The notes: generated by a model from the letters alone, not told the origin. DNA of 64,000 nucleotides from Luteibacter sp. UNC138MFCol5.1 (GCF_900110505.1 NZ_FODZ01000002.1:57992-121991); one strand, 5' to 3'. Numbered from the stretch's first letter, positions 42,471 through 53,077 are shown. Translations and numbers: made by a program.

Positions 42471-44101
42471 GGGACCGGCGCCAGGCGCAGGTCCTGGAAG
42501 TCGAAGCTGAAGTCGGTCAGCGGCGAGACCGGCTCCATGCGGACCTCGCGCACCTTGCCATCGGGATCGAGCACGAAGTTGACGAACGCGTCGCCGTTGA
42601 GCGAGCGGTCGTCCCAGTGCGCGACGAAGGTGTCGTGCTGCCACGGTTCGAGCGTGCCGGTGAGCTGGGCGGTCTTCGTGAAGCTCATTACCAGCTTGCC
42701 GCCCTGCTTCGCCACCTTGACGTCGCCGTACCACGGATCGCGGTACGTGCCCGCGTAGCCGTCCAGCGGCAGCGACGGCTTCGCGCCCTTCATGCGCGCG
42801 GCCTCGTGCTTCTTCATGCTGTCGTCGGCGTTGCCTTCCGCCTTCTTCACGCTGGCGGCGTACGCGGCGATCCAGTCCTTCACCGGTGCGTCCATGAAGG
42901 CGTCGAGCGCCCGCATCGTCACCGCCTGGAATGCCGCGCCGGATTCCTGGTTCGTCAGCACCACCACGCCGAGCCTGAGGTCGGGCACCATCGTCAGGCG
43001 CGAGACCATGCCGGGCCAGCCACCGGTGTGCCACACGAGCTTGTGGCCCCGGTAATCGGAAACGAACCAGCCTTCGCCGTAGCCGGAGAAGTTCGGCTTC
43101 GCCGGCGCGAGTTCGGGCACGCTCGGTTCGGAGATGCGGATCGGCGTGATCAGCGACCACATCTCGGCCTGGCGCTTCTCGCTGAAGAGACGCTGCGCCT
43201 TGCCCGAGGCGTCCGTGTAGGCGCCGCCGGCCAGCTGCATCGTCATCCACTTCGAGAGGTCGTGGACGCTGGAGTAGATGCCACCCGCCGAGGGATTGTT
43301 GCTCCACGACATCGGCGGCACGGGCTTCAGGTCCTTGAAGTCGAACTTCGCGTGACCTGTGGCGATGTCGTCGCCGGCGGCGACATGGCTCGGCGCACTC
43401 GTCTGCGATTCGGTCATGCCGAGCGGCTGGAAGATGCGCTCGCGCACGAAGTCGCTCCAGGACTTACCCGAAACCTGCTCGATGACGAGGCCCGCGACCG
43501 CGAAGAGGATGTTGTCGTACGCGTACTCCGCGCGGAAGCTATTCGTCAGCGGCACGTAACGCAGTCGCTGCACCACCTCCTTCGTGGTGTACGTCGTCGC
43601 GGGCCAGTACAGGAGGTCGCCGGCGCCGAGGCTGAGGCCGCTGCGATGCGCCAGCAGGTCGCGCACGCGCATCTCGCGCGTGACGTACGGGTCGGACATC
43701 TGGAACCACGGCAACCGGTCGATCACGCGGTCGTTCATGTCGAGCTTCTTCTCGTCGGCGAGGATCGCCAGCGAGGCCGCGGTGAACGCCTTGGTGTTCG
43801 ACGCGATGGCGAACTGCGTGTGCGCGTCGACCTTCGCGGGATCGCCCAGCTTGCGCACGCCCGAGCCGAGTTCGAGCACCACCTTACCGTCCTTGACGAT
43901 CGCGACCGCGATGCCCGGCACGTCGAACTGCTTGCGCGTGGCGTCGAGATAGGCCTCGAAGTCGGCCAGCGCCGCGGGTCGCGCCGGGGCGGCGCCAGTC
44001 GCGGGCGCGGCGGGCGCGGGGGCGGTGTCCTGGGCGTTCGCGGCGATCGCGAAGACGAACGACGTGACGCCGAAGGCGAGGAGATGGCGAAGGCGCGGCA
44101 T
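42467..44101 (-). CDS. Class-C-beta-lactamase-fold serine hydrolase
   Basis: This 544-residue secreted protein has a signal peptide (MPRLRHLLAFGVTSFVFAIAANA) and the serine beta-lactamase/DD-peptidase fold: SxxK as SNTK, YxN as YDN in AEYAYDNIL, and HTG in WHTGGWPGM. A C-terminal DUF3471-like beta domain of about 100 residues follows (YAGTYRDPWYGDVKV). Members include AmpC-like esterases, D-aminopeptidases and LACTB-type proteins; antibiotic hydrolysis is not implied. The TAG stop is part of a GTAG-type repeat. A TTG 5 codons upstream is a weaker start. Confidence 0.9.
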   Translation of the reverse strand: MPRLRHLLAFGVTSFVFAIAANAQDTAPAPAAPATGAAPARPAALADFEAYLDATRKQFDVPGIAVAIVKDGKVVLELGSGVRKLGDPAKVDAHTQFAIASNTKAFTAASLAILADEKKLDMNDRVIDRLPWFQMSDPYVTREMRVRDLLAHRSGLSLGAGDLLYWPATTYTTKEVVQRLRYVPLTNSFRAEYAYDNILFAVAGLVIEQVSGKSWSDFVRERIFQPLGMTESQTSAPSHVAAGDDIATGHAKFDFKDLKPVPPMSWSNNPSAGGIYSSVHDLSKWMTMQLAGGAYTDASGKAQRLFSEKRQAEMWSLITPIRISEPSVPELAPAKPNFSGYGEGWFVSDYRGHKLVWHTGGWPGMVSRLTMVPDLRLGVVVLTNQESGAAFQAVTMRALDAFMDAPVKDWIAAYAASVKKAEGNADDSMKKHEAARMKGAKPSLPLDGYAGTYRDPWYGDVKVAKQGGKLVMSFTKTAQLTGTLEPWQHDTFVAHWDDRSLNGDAFVNFVLDPDGKVREVRMEPVSPLTDFSFDFQDLRLAPVP

Positions 44102-44167
44102 GGACGGTCCCGGCAACAGTGGTAGCGCCGGACTATTCCACGCCGGGCAGCCGGGTGGAAGGGCCGA

Positions 44168-45079
44168 TCAGCCCTTGCTTTTCTGGCTGAAGATGACGCT
44201 GCCCAGGATGATGGCCCCGGCGAGCGCCATCGTCGGCGTCAGGGCCTCGCCCAGGAACATCCACGCCCAGCCCACGCCGAACAGCGGCACCAGGTAGGTC
44301 GACGTGGCCGCGCGCGGCGCGCCGATCCGCTGGATCAGGCGGAAGTAGAAAGCGTAGGCGAGACCGGTCGAGAGCACGCCGAGGGCCACGACCGCGACCC
44401 ACGACTTCGCCGGAATGGCCGCCTCGGGCCAGGTCAGCGCCGCGAGCGGCGCGGTGAGGATCGTGGCGCCGAGCAGGCAGCCCGCGGCGACGGCCGTCGG
44501 TGCGATGTCGGAGAGGAAGCGCTTGATGAGGTTGCCGGCCAGTCCGTAGCAGAACGACGCCGCGGCGCCCGCCAGCGCCGCGGGGGCGACGTTTTCGCCG
44601 GCCGTGCGTCCGCTGGCGAGGATCACCACGCCGACGAAGCCCGCGACCAACGCGATGGCCTTGCGGACGCCGATCTTCTCGCCGAAGCCGACGAAGGCCA
44701 CCAGCGCGGCGAAGAGGACGGTCATGCTGTTCGCGATGGCGCCGATGCCGGCGGGCGCGCGTTCCGCGCCCCACGCGAACAGCGTGAACGGGATCGCCGC
44801 GCTCAGGGCGCCGAGGGCCAGCATCTTCCACAGGTGCGAGGGCCGGATCGTCTGCCGCGCGCGCCAGAGCAGAGGGAGCAGGATCACCGAGCCGAACGCC
44901 AGGCGCGTGGCGACCAGCGGGAACGGACCGAAATCCTTCGCCGCGACGCGCATGAAGAGGAACGAGCCGCCCCAGATGGCCCCGAGGACGGTCAATTCGA
45001 CGGTGGTCCGCCAGTCGCGCGCGGCGGGAGCGGCGGTGTCGACCGGGGTTTCGGCGGCGGCGTTCATCGTGTTCTTCAT
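44168..45079 (-). CDS. EamA/DMT-family inner-membrane transporter
   Basis: This 303-residue protein has ten membrane helices in two EamA repeats. The first runs through LTVLGAIWGGSFLFMRVAAKDFGPFPLVATRLAFG. The second contains LLGATILTAPLAAL and GLAYAFYFRLIQRIGAPRAATSTYLVPLFGVGWAWMFLGE, a diagnostic block. Drug/metabolite transporters of this group export amino acids or other metabolites; the substrate is unknown. A hairpin without T run (44136-44160) follows the stop. Confidence 0.92.
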   Translation of the reverse strand: MKNTMNAAAETPVDTAAPAARDWRTTVELTVLGAIWGGSFLFMRVAAKDFGPFPLVATRLAFGSVILLPLLWRARQTIRPSHLWKMLALGALSAAIPFTLFAWGAERAPAGIGAIANSMTVLFAALVAFVGFGEKIGVRKAIALVAGFVGVVILASGRTAGENVAPAALAGAAASFCYGLAGNLIKRFLSDIAPTAVAAGCLLGATILTAPLAALTWPEAAIPAKSWVAVVALGVLSTGLAYAFYFRLIQRIGAPRAATSTYLVPLFGVGWAWMFLGEALTPTMALAGAIILGSVIFSQKSKG

Positions 45080-45172
45080 GGGGATCGGAGCGTCATTGTC
45101 GCCGGAACCGGCGATACCACAAGCGAACCGTTTGCAAGGCAGCCTTTCGGGGAATTCATGGCGTCGCTCCCG

Positions 45173-47005
45173 TTACTCCACGCCGACGAAGCCGCCCGTC
45201 TGATGCGCCCACAGGCGCGCGTAGAGGCCACCATGGGCGATCAGTTCGGCGTGCGTGCCCGTCTCCACGATCGCGCCGTGCTCCATCACCACGAGCCGGT
45301 CCATCTTCGCGATGGTGGACAGGCGGTGCGCGATCGCGATCACCGTCTTGCCCTGCATCAGCGTCTCCAGGCTTTCCTGGATCGCGGCCTCGGCTTCGGA
45401 ATCGAGCGCGGAGGTCGCCTCGTCGAGCACGAGGATCGGCGCGTCCTTGAGCAGCACGCGCGCGATCGCGATGCGCTGGCGCTGGCCGCCCGAGAGTTTC
45501 ACGCCCCGCTCGCCCGCGTGGGCATCGAAGCCCGTGCGGCCCTCGCCATCGGAGAGGCCCGGGATGAACTCGTCGGCGCGCGCCTGCCGCACGGCGGCGA
45601 GCAGTTCGGCCTCCGTCGCGTCCGGCCGGCCATAGAGCAGGTTGTCGCGGATCGACCGATGCAGCAGCGAGGTGTCCTGCGTCACCACGCCGATGCTCGA
45701 ACGCAGGGATTCCTGCGTGACCTTCGCGATGTCCTGGCCGTCGATCGCGATGCGGCCGTCCTCGAGGTCGTAGAGGCGCAGCATGATGTTGACCATCGTC
45801 GACTTGCCCGCGCCCGACGGCCCGACGAGACCGATCTTCTCGCCCGGACGGACCAGCAGGTCGAGGCCGCCGATCACGCCGCCCGCCTTGCCGTAATGGA
45901 AATGGATGTTCTCGAAGCGCACCTCGCCGCGCGTCACGCGCAGCGGCACGGCGTCCGGACGATCGACCACGGTCCGCTCCTGCGAGATCGTGGTGATGCC
46001 GTCCTGCACGGTGCCGATGTCCTCGAAGATGCCGTTGACCACCCACATGATCCAGCCGGACATGTTGTTGATGCGGATGACCAGGCCCACGGCCAGGGCG
46101 ACCTGCCCCGTCGACACCGTACCCCGCGACCACAGCCAGAGCGCCAGGCCGCTGGTCGCCGCGATGAGCACGCCGTTGAGCGAGGTGATGGCGACGTCCA
46201 TGCCGGTGACCATGCGGCTGGACGAGCGGACCTTGTCCGTCTGTTCCCGCATCGCCTCCTTCGCATAGGCCTCTTCGCGATGCGTGTGCGCGAAGAGTTT
46301 CAGCGTCATCACGTTGCTGTAGCCGTCCACGATGCGACCCATCAGCTTGGAACGCGCCTCGGACGCTTTCCACGAGCGTTCCTTCACGCGCGGCACGAAG
46401 TACACCAGCATGCCGACGTACCCCGCGATCCAGAGCACGAGCGGCAGGGCCAGCCAGACGTCCGCCTTCGCGAACAGATAGACCGAGGTGCCGGCGTAGA
46501 CGGTGACGTACCAGAGCGCGTCGACGACCTGTACCGCCGATTGCCGTAGCGACGGCGCCGTCTGCATGATCCGGTTCGCGATGCGGCCCGCGAAGTCGTT
46601 CTGGAAGAACGAGAGGCTCTGCTTGAGCACGTAGCGATGGTGCTGCCAGCGCACCATCGTGGTCATGCCCGGGTTGAGCGTCTGGTTGACCAGCAGGTCG
46701 TGGATGCCGATCGACAGCGGCCGCAGGATCACGACGACGAACGCCATCCACGTCAGCGTGCGCCAGTGGGTCTGGAAGAACACGGCGGCCGGCGTCTTCT
46801 GCGCCATGTCGACCACCCGCCCCAGGAAGTCGAACAGCGCGACCTCGATGAGGGCGACGGCGAGCCCGACGACCAGGGCGGCCACGAAGACCTTCCACAC
46901 CTGGCCGAGGTAATACGCGTAGAAGCGGACGACGCCCTTCGGCGGCGCCCGGTCGGGCGCGTCGCGGAAGATGTCGATGAGGGATTCGAACCAGCGGAAG
47001 ATCAT
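45173..47005 (-). CDS. ABC transporter, fused permease and ATPase (MsbA-like half-exporter)
   Basis: This 610-residue half-transporter has an N-terminal six-helix domain and a C-terminal ATPase with Walker A GPSGAGKST, Q-loop VTQDTSLL, signature LSGGQRQR, Walker B ILVLDEATS and H-loop AIAHRLST. It would work as a homodimer exporting a lipid, peptide or drug. The ATG at 47005 precedes a short amphipathic segment and first helix; the longer frame upstream belongs to the neighbouring gene in another frame. The substrate cannot be inferred. Confidence 0.93.
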   Translation of the reverse strand: MIFRWFESLIDIFRDAPDRAPPKGVVRFYAYYLGQVWKVFVAALVVGLAVALIEVALFDFLGRVVDMAQKTPAAVFFQTHWRTLTWMAFVVVILRPLSIGIHDLLVNQTLNPGMTTMVRWQHHRYVLKQSLSFFQNDFAGRIANRIMQTAPSLRQSAVQVVDALWYVTVYAGTSVYLFAKADVWLALPLVLWIAGYVGMLVYFVPRVKERSWKASEARSKLMGRIVDGYSNVMTLKLFAHTHREEAYAKEAMREQTDKVRSSSRMVTGMDVAITSLNGVLIAATSGLALWLWSRGTVSTGQVALAVGLVIRINNMSGWIMWVVNGIFEDIGTVQDGITTISQERTVVDRPDAVPLRVTRGEVRFENIHFHYGKAGGVIGGLDLLVRPGEKIGLVGPSGAGKSTMVNIMLRLYDLEDGRIAIDGQDIAKVTQESLRSSIGVVTQDTSLLHRSIRDNLLYGRPDATEAELLAAVRQARADEFIPGLSDGEGRTGFDAHAGERGVKLSGGQRQRIAIARVLLKDAPILVLDEATSALDSEAEAAIQESLETLMQGKTVIAIAHRLSTIAKMDRLVVMEHGAIVETGTHAELIAHGGLYARLWAHQTGGFVGVE

Positions 47006-47028
47006 TCCGCCATTGTAGCCCCTCGACG

Positions 47029-47658
47029 TTACCGATTCCGGAGTGCCCGGTCGATCGCGACCAGGCCCGCGCCCAGGACGAGGAACAACGCCCCGACGAT
47101 GCACGAGTTCAGCAGCACGGCCGGGTAACCGAGCCTGTCGACGTCCATGAACGGGTACGGATACTCGTGCACGACGCTGCCGCGCGCGAACGTCCAGAGA
47201 CAGAACGCGAAGGGGAATAGCAGCCATCGCGCCGCGTCTCGCCACGCCAGCTCGCCGTGCGGCAGCAGGAACACCCACCAGGCCAGGTACAGCACCGGTA
47301 CGACGTAATGCAGGACACGATCGGCCACCAGCTGCGGCCCGAGCGGATGCCACTGCCCCTGCAGCACGGTGGCGTAGACCAGGCAGGTCACCGCGATGCA
47401 GAGCGCCGCGAGCCCCCGGACCGCCGGACGGCGCAGGCCGCGCAACGGCTTCCAGTTGCCGCCCGTGGCGGCCGCCGCCGCGACCAGCGCGACGAGCACG
47501 TTGGAGAGGATCGTGAAGTAGCTGAAGAAGCGCACCGTCACGACGCCGGGAGACGCCGACCAGAACATGAGCCAGTACTGCAGCAGCAGCGCCGGCCACG
47601 CCACCGCCGCGACGACGATGGCGAACAGGTCCGAGATGGCTGCCTTGCGCGGCGACAT
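47029..47658 (-). CDS. Pr6Pr-type six-helix membrane protein
   Basis: This 209-residue protein has six membrane helices and the Pr6Pr/FAR-17a-like pattern: FFSYFTILSNVLVAL in helix 2, VLHYVVPVLYLAWWVFL and PYPFMDVDRLGYPAVLLNS near the end. Eukaryotic relatives hydrolyse fatty-acid esters of hydroxy fatty acids with a Thr/His pair; conserved Thr (YFTILSN) and His (LHYVVP) are both present here. The role in bacteria is unknown. It starts 8 bp after the M1 peptidase stop with GAGGAGC upstream. Confidence 0.87.
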   Translation of the reverse strand: MSPRKAAISDLFAIVVAAVAWPALLLQYWLMFWSASPGVVTVRFFSYFTILSNVLVALVAAAAATGGNWKPLRGLRRPAVRGLAALCIAVTCLVYATVLQGQWHPLGPQLVADRVLHYVVPVLYLAWWVFLLPHGELAWRDAARWLLFPFAFCLWTFARGSVVHEYPYPFMDVDRLGYPAVLLNSCIVGALFLVLGAGLVAIDRALRNR

Positions 47659-47666
47659 GACGCTCC

Positions 47667-49589
47667 TCAGCGCGGCCAGAGGTTGTTGGACCGGTCCCGG
47701 TCCGGGATCCGGTGGTCGGGGTCGATCTCGGCGCGGACGATCCGGCGACCGCCGGGCACGCTCACGCCGAAGCTCGTGTGCTGCTGCCAGGTCTCCACCG
47801 GCACGCGGATATCGCGCGTGGTCCGGTCGTCGAAGGTCACCCGCAGCGTCGCGGGCATGACCAGGCGATCGCGATTCTCCACCGTCACGGTCCCGCCGTC
47901 GATCGCCGTCACGGCCATGTCGAGCTGCCAGTTGTTGGCGAACCAGCCGCGCCAGAACCAGGACAGGTCCTCGCCCGCCTGGCTTTCCATCAGCCGGAAG
48001 AAGTCCGAGGGCGTCGGGTGGCGGTAGGCCCAGGTCGCGATGTACTTGCGGAACGCCGGGTCGAAACGCTCCGGCCCGATGATCTCCTCGCGCAGCAGCA
48101 CGAGGCCCAGTGCCGCCTTGAAATACGTGGCCGGGTGGCGGTACTTCTCCTTGACCATGTCGGCGCCGATCAGCAGCGGCGGCGCGTCGGCGTCGGCCAG
48201 CAGGGGCAGGATCTCGTCGACGGGGTTGCCGCCCTTCGGCGCGTATTCGCCGTCGCGCTTGGGCGCGAACTCGCCGTGGTTGAAGGCGTCCGCCTCGTAC
48301 ACGTCGATGAAGGTGTTGAACCCTTCGTCCATCCACGCGTTGCGGCGCTCGTCGCTGCCCACGATCATCGGGAACCACGTGTGCCCGATCTCGTGCGCGG
48401 TCACCATGTGCAGCGCCTTGGCCGGCGCCTTCATGGGATCGAACACGATGCCCGGGTATTCCATGCCGCTCGCGGCGGAACCCGCTTCGTTGATCGCCAC
48501 CGGGTAGGGATAGGGGTACCACTTCGTCGAGAAGTGCTCGACCGACGATTTCAGGTACTCCGTCGAACGACCCCAGCCCTTCTCGCCGACGCTCTCCACC
48601 GGATATACGGACATCGCGAGCGCCTTGCGGCCTTCCGGCAGGTTGATGCGCGCCGCGTCCCACACGTACGCCTTCGACGCGCCGAAGGCGACGTCGCGCG
48701 TGTTCCGCATGCGGAACTTCCACGTCAGCGTGCCGCCCTGCTTCGGCCGGCTCGACGCCTGCGTGACCTCCTCGGGCGTGCGGATCATGACGGTCGCGTC
48801 GCTCTCGCGCGCCTTCGCCAGGCGCTCGCGCTGCGTCGCGGTGAGCACGTCCTCCGGATTCACCAGCTCGCCGGAACCGGCGACGATCATGTCCGAGGGC
48901 ACGGTGATCGCATAATCGAAGTCGCCGTACTCGAGGTAGAACTCGCTGTTGAGGTAGGGCGCCGTGTCCCAGCCGCGCAGGTCGTCGTAGACGCACATGC
49001 GTGGGTACCACTGCGCCATCTCGTAGATGTCGCCGTTCTTCGACGGCGCGAAACCGGTGCGTCCACCGAAGTCGCCGGGCAGATCGTAGGAATACGCGAT
49101 CGTGACGCTCACCTTGCCGCCGCGCGCCGCGACCGCCTCGGGAAGGCGCACCTGCATGCGCGTGTCGCTGACCACATAGGTCGCCGCTTTCCCGCCCACG
49201 GTCACCGAGGCGATACGGAACCCGTCGGTGTGCCGCTTCTCGGTCTTGCCGGCCGTGAAGTTCCCGCGCGCGTCCGCGGTGAAGCGGTTCTCGTCCAGCT
49301 GCAGCCAGAGCACGTCGAGCGCGTCCGGGCTGTCGTTCGTGTAATGGATCGTCGCCCTGCCCGTCATCGTGTTGGCGACCGGGTCCAGCGTCGCGGCCAG
49401 GTCGTAGTCGGCACGGTTCTGCCAGAACAGCGGGCCGGGCATGCCGCTGCCGGAGCGGTAGGCGTTGACGGGCTGCGGATAGACGAACGGTGCGAAGACC
49501 TCGCGGGGATCGAACGTGGCGGCCGAGGCGCCGAGCGTCCCGATCAGGGCGATGGCGGCGAGCGACAGGCGGACGGCGGATGTTTTCAT
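47667..49589 (-). CDS. Secreted M1-family (gluzincin) metallopeptidase
   Basis: This 640-residue precursor has a signal peptide [23 protein letters not shown]. The zinc motif is HEIGHTWFP with the third ligand Glu in [11 protein letters not shown], and the substrate-anchoring motif is GMEYPG (GxMEN variant). Such M1 enzymes are aminopeptidases; this short, exported form lacks the large C-terminal helical domain of PepN. It is likely periplasmic or extracellular. The Pr6Pr gene follows in the same transcript. Confidence 0.93.
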   Translation of the reverse strand: MKTSAVRLSLAAIALIGTLGASAATFDPREVFAPFVYPQPVNAYRSGSGMPGPLFWQNRADYDLAATLDPVANTMTGRATIHYTNDSPDALDVLWLQLDENRFTADARGNFTAGKTEKRHTDGFRIASVTVGGKAATYVVSDTRMQVRLPEAVAARGGKVSVTIAYSYDLPGDFGGRTGFAPSKNGDIYEMAQWYPRMCVYDDLRGWDTAPYLNSEFYLEYGDFDYAITVPSDMIVAGSGELVNPEDVLTATQRERLAKARESDATVMIRTPEEVTQASSRPKQGGTLTWKFRMRNTRDVAFGASKAYVWDAARINLPEGRKALAMSVYPVESVGEKGWGRSTEYLKSSVEHFSTKWYPYPYPVAINEAGSAASGMEYPGIVFDPMKAPAKALHMVTAHEIGHTWFPMIVGSDERRNAWMDEGFNTFIDVYEADAFNHGEFAPKRDGEYAPKGGNPVDEILPLLADADAPPLLIGADMVKEKYRHPATYFKAALGLVLLREEIIGPERFDPAFRKYIATWAYRHPTPSDFFRLMESQAGEDLSWFWRGWFANNWQLDMAVTAIDGGTVTVENRDRLVMPATLRVTFDDRTTRDIRVPVETWQQHTSFGVSVPGGRRIVRAEIDPDHRIPDRDRSNNLWPR

Positions 49590-49838
49590 CGGGCGCACTT
49601 GAAGGGACGACCGCTGAGGATACCCGCGCGGCGAAGCCCCGCTCCAGCCTGCCGTAAGTCATCGAAGGTCGACTTCGCGGCCTCCAGGACGCACTATGAC
49701 GGGGTTAACCCCCGCGGCCGGAGCATGCGTGGATGGGTCCGGCGGACGCGGTGCCGCGCCGGACATCCCTATGTATACCTTGCATCCACGGCGGGTATCC
49801 GCATATTCCCCACGTTGCACACATCGAGGAACCCACGC

Positions 49839-50843
49839 ATGAAAATCGGTTTGATCGGACTGGGCCGCATGGGCGGCAATATCGCCCGCCGCCTGATGAG
49901 GGACGGTCATCAGACCGTGGTCTATGACAACGCCGAGGGCGCCCGCGCGGCGCTGGCGAAGGACGGCGGCGAAGCCGTCACTTCGGTCGAGGCGCTGGTA
50001 GCGGCCCTGCCGTCGCCGAAGGTCGTGTGGGTGATGCTGCCCGCCGGCGAGATCACCGAGAACACGATCCAGAACCTGTCCGGCCTGCTCGGCAAGGACG
50101 ACGTCATCATCGACGGCGGCAACACGTTCTACAAGGACGACGCCCGCCGCGCCGAGGAACTCGCCACCAAGGGCATCCACTACGTGGACGTCGGCACCTC
50201 CGGCGGCGTGTGGGGCCTCGATCGCGGCTACTGCATGATGATCGGCGGTGACAAGCCGACCGTCGACTACCTCGATCCCATCTTCAAGACGCTCGCACCG
50301 GGCGCCGGCGACATCCCGCGCACCGAAGGCCGCGATGGCCGCGATCCGCGCGTCGAGAACGGCTACATGCACGCCGGTCCGGCCGGCGCGGGTCACTTCG
50401 TCAAGATGATCCACAACGGCATCGAGTACGGCATGATGCAGTCGTTCGCGGAAGGCTTCGACATCCTGAAGAACCGCAACGCCGCGCACCTGCCGGAGCG
50501 CGAGCGCTACGAGCTCGACATGGCCGACATCGCCGAAGTCTGGCGTCGCGGCAGCGTGGTCTCGTCGTGGCTGCTCGACCTCACCGCCAGCGCGCTCGCG
50601 AAGGGTCCGGAGCTCGACAACTACTCCGGTTACGTCGACGACTCCGGCGAAGGCCGCTGGACCGTCAACGCGGCCATCGAGCAGGCCGTGCCGGCCGAAG
50701 TGCTGACCTCCGCCCTGTTCGCCCGCTTCCGTTCGCGCCAGGACCACACCTACGCCGAGCGCCTGCTGTCCGCGATGCGCATGGGCTTCGGTGGTCACAT
50801 CGAAGGCCGTGGCAAGCCGCCGAAGGAAGGCGAGCACTCCTGA
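49839..50843 (+). CDS. gnd: 6-phosphogluconate dehydrogenase, short (type II) form
   Basis: This 334-residue decarboxylating dehydrogenase begins [22 protein letters not shown] and carries [32 protein letters not shown] and [16 protein letters not shown], the catalytic Lys region. It converts 6-phosphogluconate to ribulose-5-phosphate. The length is that of the short GndA/YqeC-like class, often NAD-preferring, rather than the 470-residue E. coli form; cofactor preference is inferred. The start has CGAGGAA upstream. A GC-rich hairpin without T run follows the stop. Confidence 0.93.
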   Translation: MKIGLIGLGRMGGNIARRLMRDGHQTVVYDNAEGARAALAKDGGEAVTSVEALVAALPSPKVVWVMLPAGEITENTIQNLSGLLGKDDVIIDGGNTFYKDDARRAEELATKGIHYVDVGTSGGVWGLDRGYCMMIGGDKPTVDYLDPIFKTLAPGAGDIPRTEGRDGRDPRVENGYMHAGPAGAGHFVKMIHNGIEYGMMQSFAEGFDILKNRNAAHLPERERYELDMADIAEVWRRGSVVSSWLLDLTASALAKGPELDNYSGYVDDSGEGRWTVNAAIEQAVPAEVLTSALFARFRSRQDHTYAERLLSAMRMGFGGHIEGRGKPPKEGEHS

Positions 50844-50889
50844 TACGGCATGCGCCGCCGCTCGCACCCGCGACGGCGGCGCACCGCTC

Positions 50890-50911
50890 ATCGCCGATAC
50901 GATCGGCTCCC
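50890..50911. repeat. 22-bp repeat, inverted copy at 54359-54380
   Basis: The sequence around CGCCGATACGATCGGCTCCC is identical, in the opposite orientation, to 54359-54380. It contains a short palindrome (CCGATCGTATCGG type) and a GGGAGC end and looks like a single REP unit. It lies between the convergent gnd and CDF genes. Confidence 0.7.
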
Positions 50912-50927
50912 GCCCCTCGCCGGCACC

Positions 50928-51869
50928 TCAACGCCCGTCGAGTTCGCGCAACCGGGCCCGCCAGCCTTCCGGCGTCTGCGGCTTGATGAACAGCGCGACG
51001 ATCGGCAGGTTCGCCTCCTTGGTACGCGCTTCGATGGTGCGCACGCGCTCCTCGATCTCCACCGTGGTCAGGTGATCGTCGAACGCCATCGACAGCGCCA
51101 CCAGCACCTGGTCCGGGCCGACCTGCACGGTCAGCACGCCGTTGACCGCCTCCACCCCCTGCACCTGCCCCGCGATGCCGCACACCTTCGCGAGCAGGTT
51201 CGGCTGCGCCGGTTCGCCGATGAGCAGCGCCTTGCTCTCGCGCGCCAGCATCGCCGATGCCAGCGCCAGCACGACGGCGATGCCGATCGACGCCCAGCCA
51301 TCGATGCGCGGGTCGCCGAGCGCGTGGGATAGATACACGCCGATGGCGGCGATGCCGAGGCCAAGCAGCGCGGCACTGTCCTCGAACAGCACCGAATAGG
51401 TCGTCGGGTCCTTCGTATTACGGAACGCCTCGAAGTAGCCGAGGCTGCCCTTCTTCCGCTGCACGCTCTTCAGCGACAGCCACCACGAGCTTCCTTCGAA
51501 CAGCGCACCCACCGCCAGCACGACGTAGTTGACCGTCGGGTCGCCGAGCGGCTCGGGCACCAGGATATGGTTGACGCCTTCGTAGAGGGAGAACCCCGCG
51601 CCCAGCGCCAGCACCAGCAGCGCGACGATGAAACTCCAGAAGTACAGCTCGCGCCCGAAGCCGAGCGGATTCTGCCGGTTGGGTCGCTGGCGCGAGCGGC
51701 GCAGCCCGTAGAGCAGCAGGATCTCGTTCACGCTGTCGACCAGCGAATGCACGCCCTCCGACAGCATGCTGGAACTGCCGCTGATGGCCGCGGCGATGAA
51801 CTTCGCGATCGCGATGCCGATGTTGGCGGCGAGCGCGACGTAGACGACGAGTTTCGAGCTATGGGCCAT
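50928..51869 (-). CDS. Cation diffusion facilitator transporter
   Basis: This 313-residue protein has six membrane helices and the CDF pattern: SGSSSMLSEGVHSLVDSVNEILLLYG in helix 2 (HxxxD), LFEDSAALLGLGIAAIGV in helix 5, and a cytoplasmic C-terminal metal-binding domain. CDF proteins export Zn2+, Fe2+, Mn2+ or Co2+ with proton exchange. In helix 5 the usual HxxxD is EDSAALLG, which is seen in part of the family and leaves metal preference open. The ATG at 51869 lacks a clear ribosome site. Confidence 0.9.
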   Translation of the reverse strand: MAHSSKLVVYVALAANIGIAIAKFIAAAISGSSSMLSEGVHSLVDSVNEILLLYGLRRSRQRPNRQNPLGFGRELYFWSFIVALLVLALGAGFSLYEGVNHILVPEPLGDPTVNYVVLAVGALFEGSSWWLSLKSVQRKKGSLGYFEAFRNTKDPTTYSVLFEDSAALLGLGIAAIGVYLSHALGDPRIDGWASIGIAVVLALASAMLARESKALLIGEPAQPNLLAKVCGIAGQVQGVEAVNGVLTVQVGPDQVLVALSMAFDDHLTTVEIEERVRTIEARTKEANLPIVALFIKPQTPEGWRARLRELDGR

Positions 51870-52002
51870 GTCGGGAGCATTCCGCAACGAGCGTATCGGT
51901 GGAGTAAACCGGGCGAGCGCTGGTGAAAAGCGCGCCGGCTCGCGAACCAGCTTGCGGCAAGAACCGTTCGCGCGCCAGCGCGCTTCCCACCAGGTCGATC
52001 AC

Positions 52003-52034
52003 GAAAAAGGCCGCGCCTCGCGGCGCGGCCTTTC
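52003..52034 (-). terminator. Intrinsic terminator of mdh
   Basis: Read on the minus strand, the stem AAAGGCCGCGCC / GGCGCGGCCTTT (52006-52017 with 52022-52033) and TCGC loop is followed by TTTTT. It lies 24 bp after the mdh stop codon. Confidence 0.9.
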
Positions 52035-52057
52035 GCTTCGCATCGCACGCTCGCGGC

Positions 52058-53041
52058 TTACTTCGCGAACAGGTGCTCCACGCCCGCGCGCTCCTCGCGC
52101 AGTTCCTTCTCGGTCGCGTCGATGCGCGCCTGCGAGAACGCGTTGATCGCCAGGCCCTGCACGATCGCGTACTTGCCGTCCTTGACGGTCACCGGGTAAC
52201 CGAAGATCACGCCCGGCTCGACGCCGTACGAGCCGTCGGAGGGGATCGCCATCGAGACCCAGTCGCCTTCGGCCGTGCCGAGCGTCCAGTCGCGCATGTG
52301 GTCGATCGCGGCCGAGGCGGCCGAGGCGGCCGACGACGCGCCGCGCGCCTTGATGATCGCCGCGCCGCGCTGCTGCACGGTCGGGATGAACTCGCTCTCG
52401 TACCAGGCCTGGTCGACCTGCTCGAGCGCGGCCTTGCCCTTCACGGTGGTCTCGTGGAGGTCCGGGTACTGCGTCGAGCTGTGGTTGCCCCAGATCGTCA
52501 GCTTCTTGATGTCCGTCGAATGCGTGCCGGTCTTCTCGGCGAGCTGCGACAGCGCGCGGTTGTGGTCGAGGCGGACCATCGCGGTGAAGCACTTCGGATC
52601 GAGGTCCGGAGCGTTCTGCTGCGCGATCAGCGCGTTGGTGTTGGCCGGGTTACCGACGACCAGCACGCGCACGTCGCGCTTGGCGTGATCGTTCAGGGCC
52701 TTGCCCTGCGGGCCGAAGATGGCGCCGTTGGCTTCGAGCAGGTCCTTGCGCTCCATGCCCGGACCGCGCGGACGCGCGCCGACGAGCAGCGCGTAATCGA
52801 CGTCCTTGAAGGCGACGTTCACGTCGTCCGTGGCGACGACGCCCGCGAGCGTCGGGAAGGCGCAGTCGTTGAGTTCCATCACGACACCCTGCAGCGCGGG
52901 CAGCGCCGGGGTGATCTCGAGCAGGTGGAGGATCACCGGCTGGTCCGGGCCCAGCATGTCGCCGGCGGCGATACGGAACAGGAGGGCATAGCCGATCTGG
53001 CCGGCAGCGCCGGTGACGGCAACGCGAACGGGTGCTTTCAT
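52058..53041 (-). CDS. mdh: NAD-dependent malate dehydrogenase
   Basis: This 327-residue enzyme of the cytosolic-type MDH lineage has the NAD loop [19 protein letters not shown], substrate-binding arginines in [16 protein letters not shown], the Asp-His pair region [16 protein letters not shown] and catalytic His in [12 protein letters not shown]. It interconverts malate and oxaloacetate in the TCA cycle. Its own terminator follows, and the aminotransferase gene lies upstream on the same strand with a 36-bp gap. Confidence 0.97.
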   Translation of the reverse strand: MKAPVRVAVTGAAGQIGYALLFRIAAGDMLGPDQPVILHLLEITPALPALQGVVMELNDCAFPTLAGVVATDDVNVAFKDVDYALLVGARPRGPGMERKDLLEANGAIFGPQGKALNDHAKRDVRVLVVGNPANTNALIAQQNAPDLDPKCFTAMVRLDHNRALSQLAEKTGTHSTDIKKLTIWGNHSSTQYPDLHETTVKGKAALEQVDQAWYESEFIPTVQQRGAAIIKARGASSAASAASAAIDHMRDWTLGTAEGDWVSMAIPSDGSYGVEPGVIFGYPVTVKDGKYAIVQGLAINAFSQARIDATEKELREERAGVEHLFAK

Positions 53042-53077
53042 CTTACGACTCCTCAGGTATATCGCGTGGGACTTCGA

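Noticed and set aside
42467-44101. Possible antibiotic beta-lactamase
   Set aside because: The SxxK, YxN and HTG motifs only place it in the broad serine-hydrolase family. Its extra C-terminal domain and context do not indicate resistance.
47712-50843. A single long plus-strand frame joining antisense DNA to gnd
   Set aside because: The first 2.1 kb is antisense to the M1 peptidase gene. Only the part from 49839 encodes the 6-phosphogluconate dehydrogenase, with its own ribosome site.
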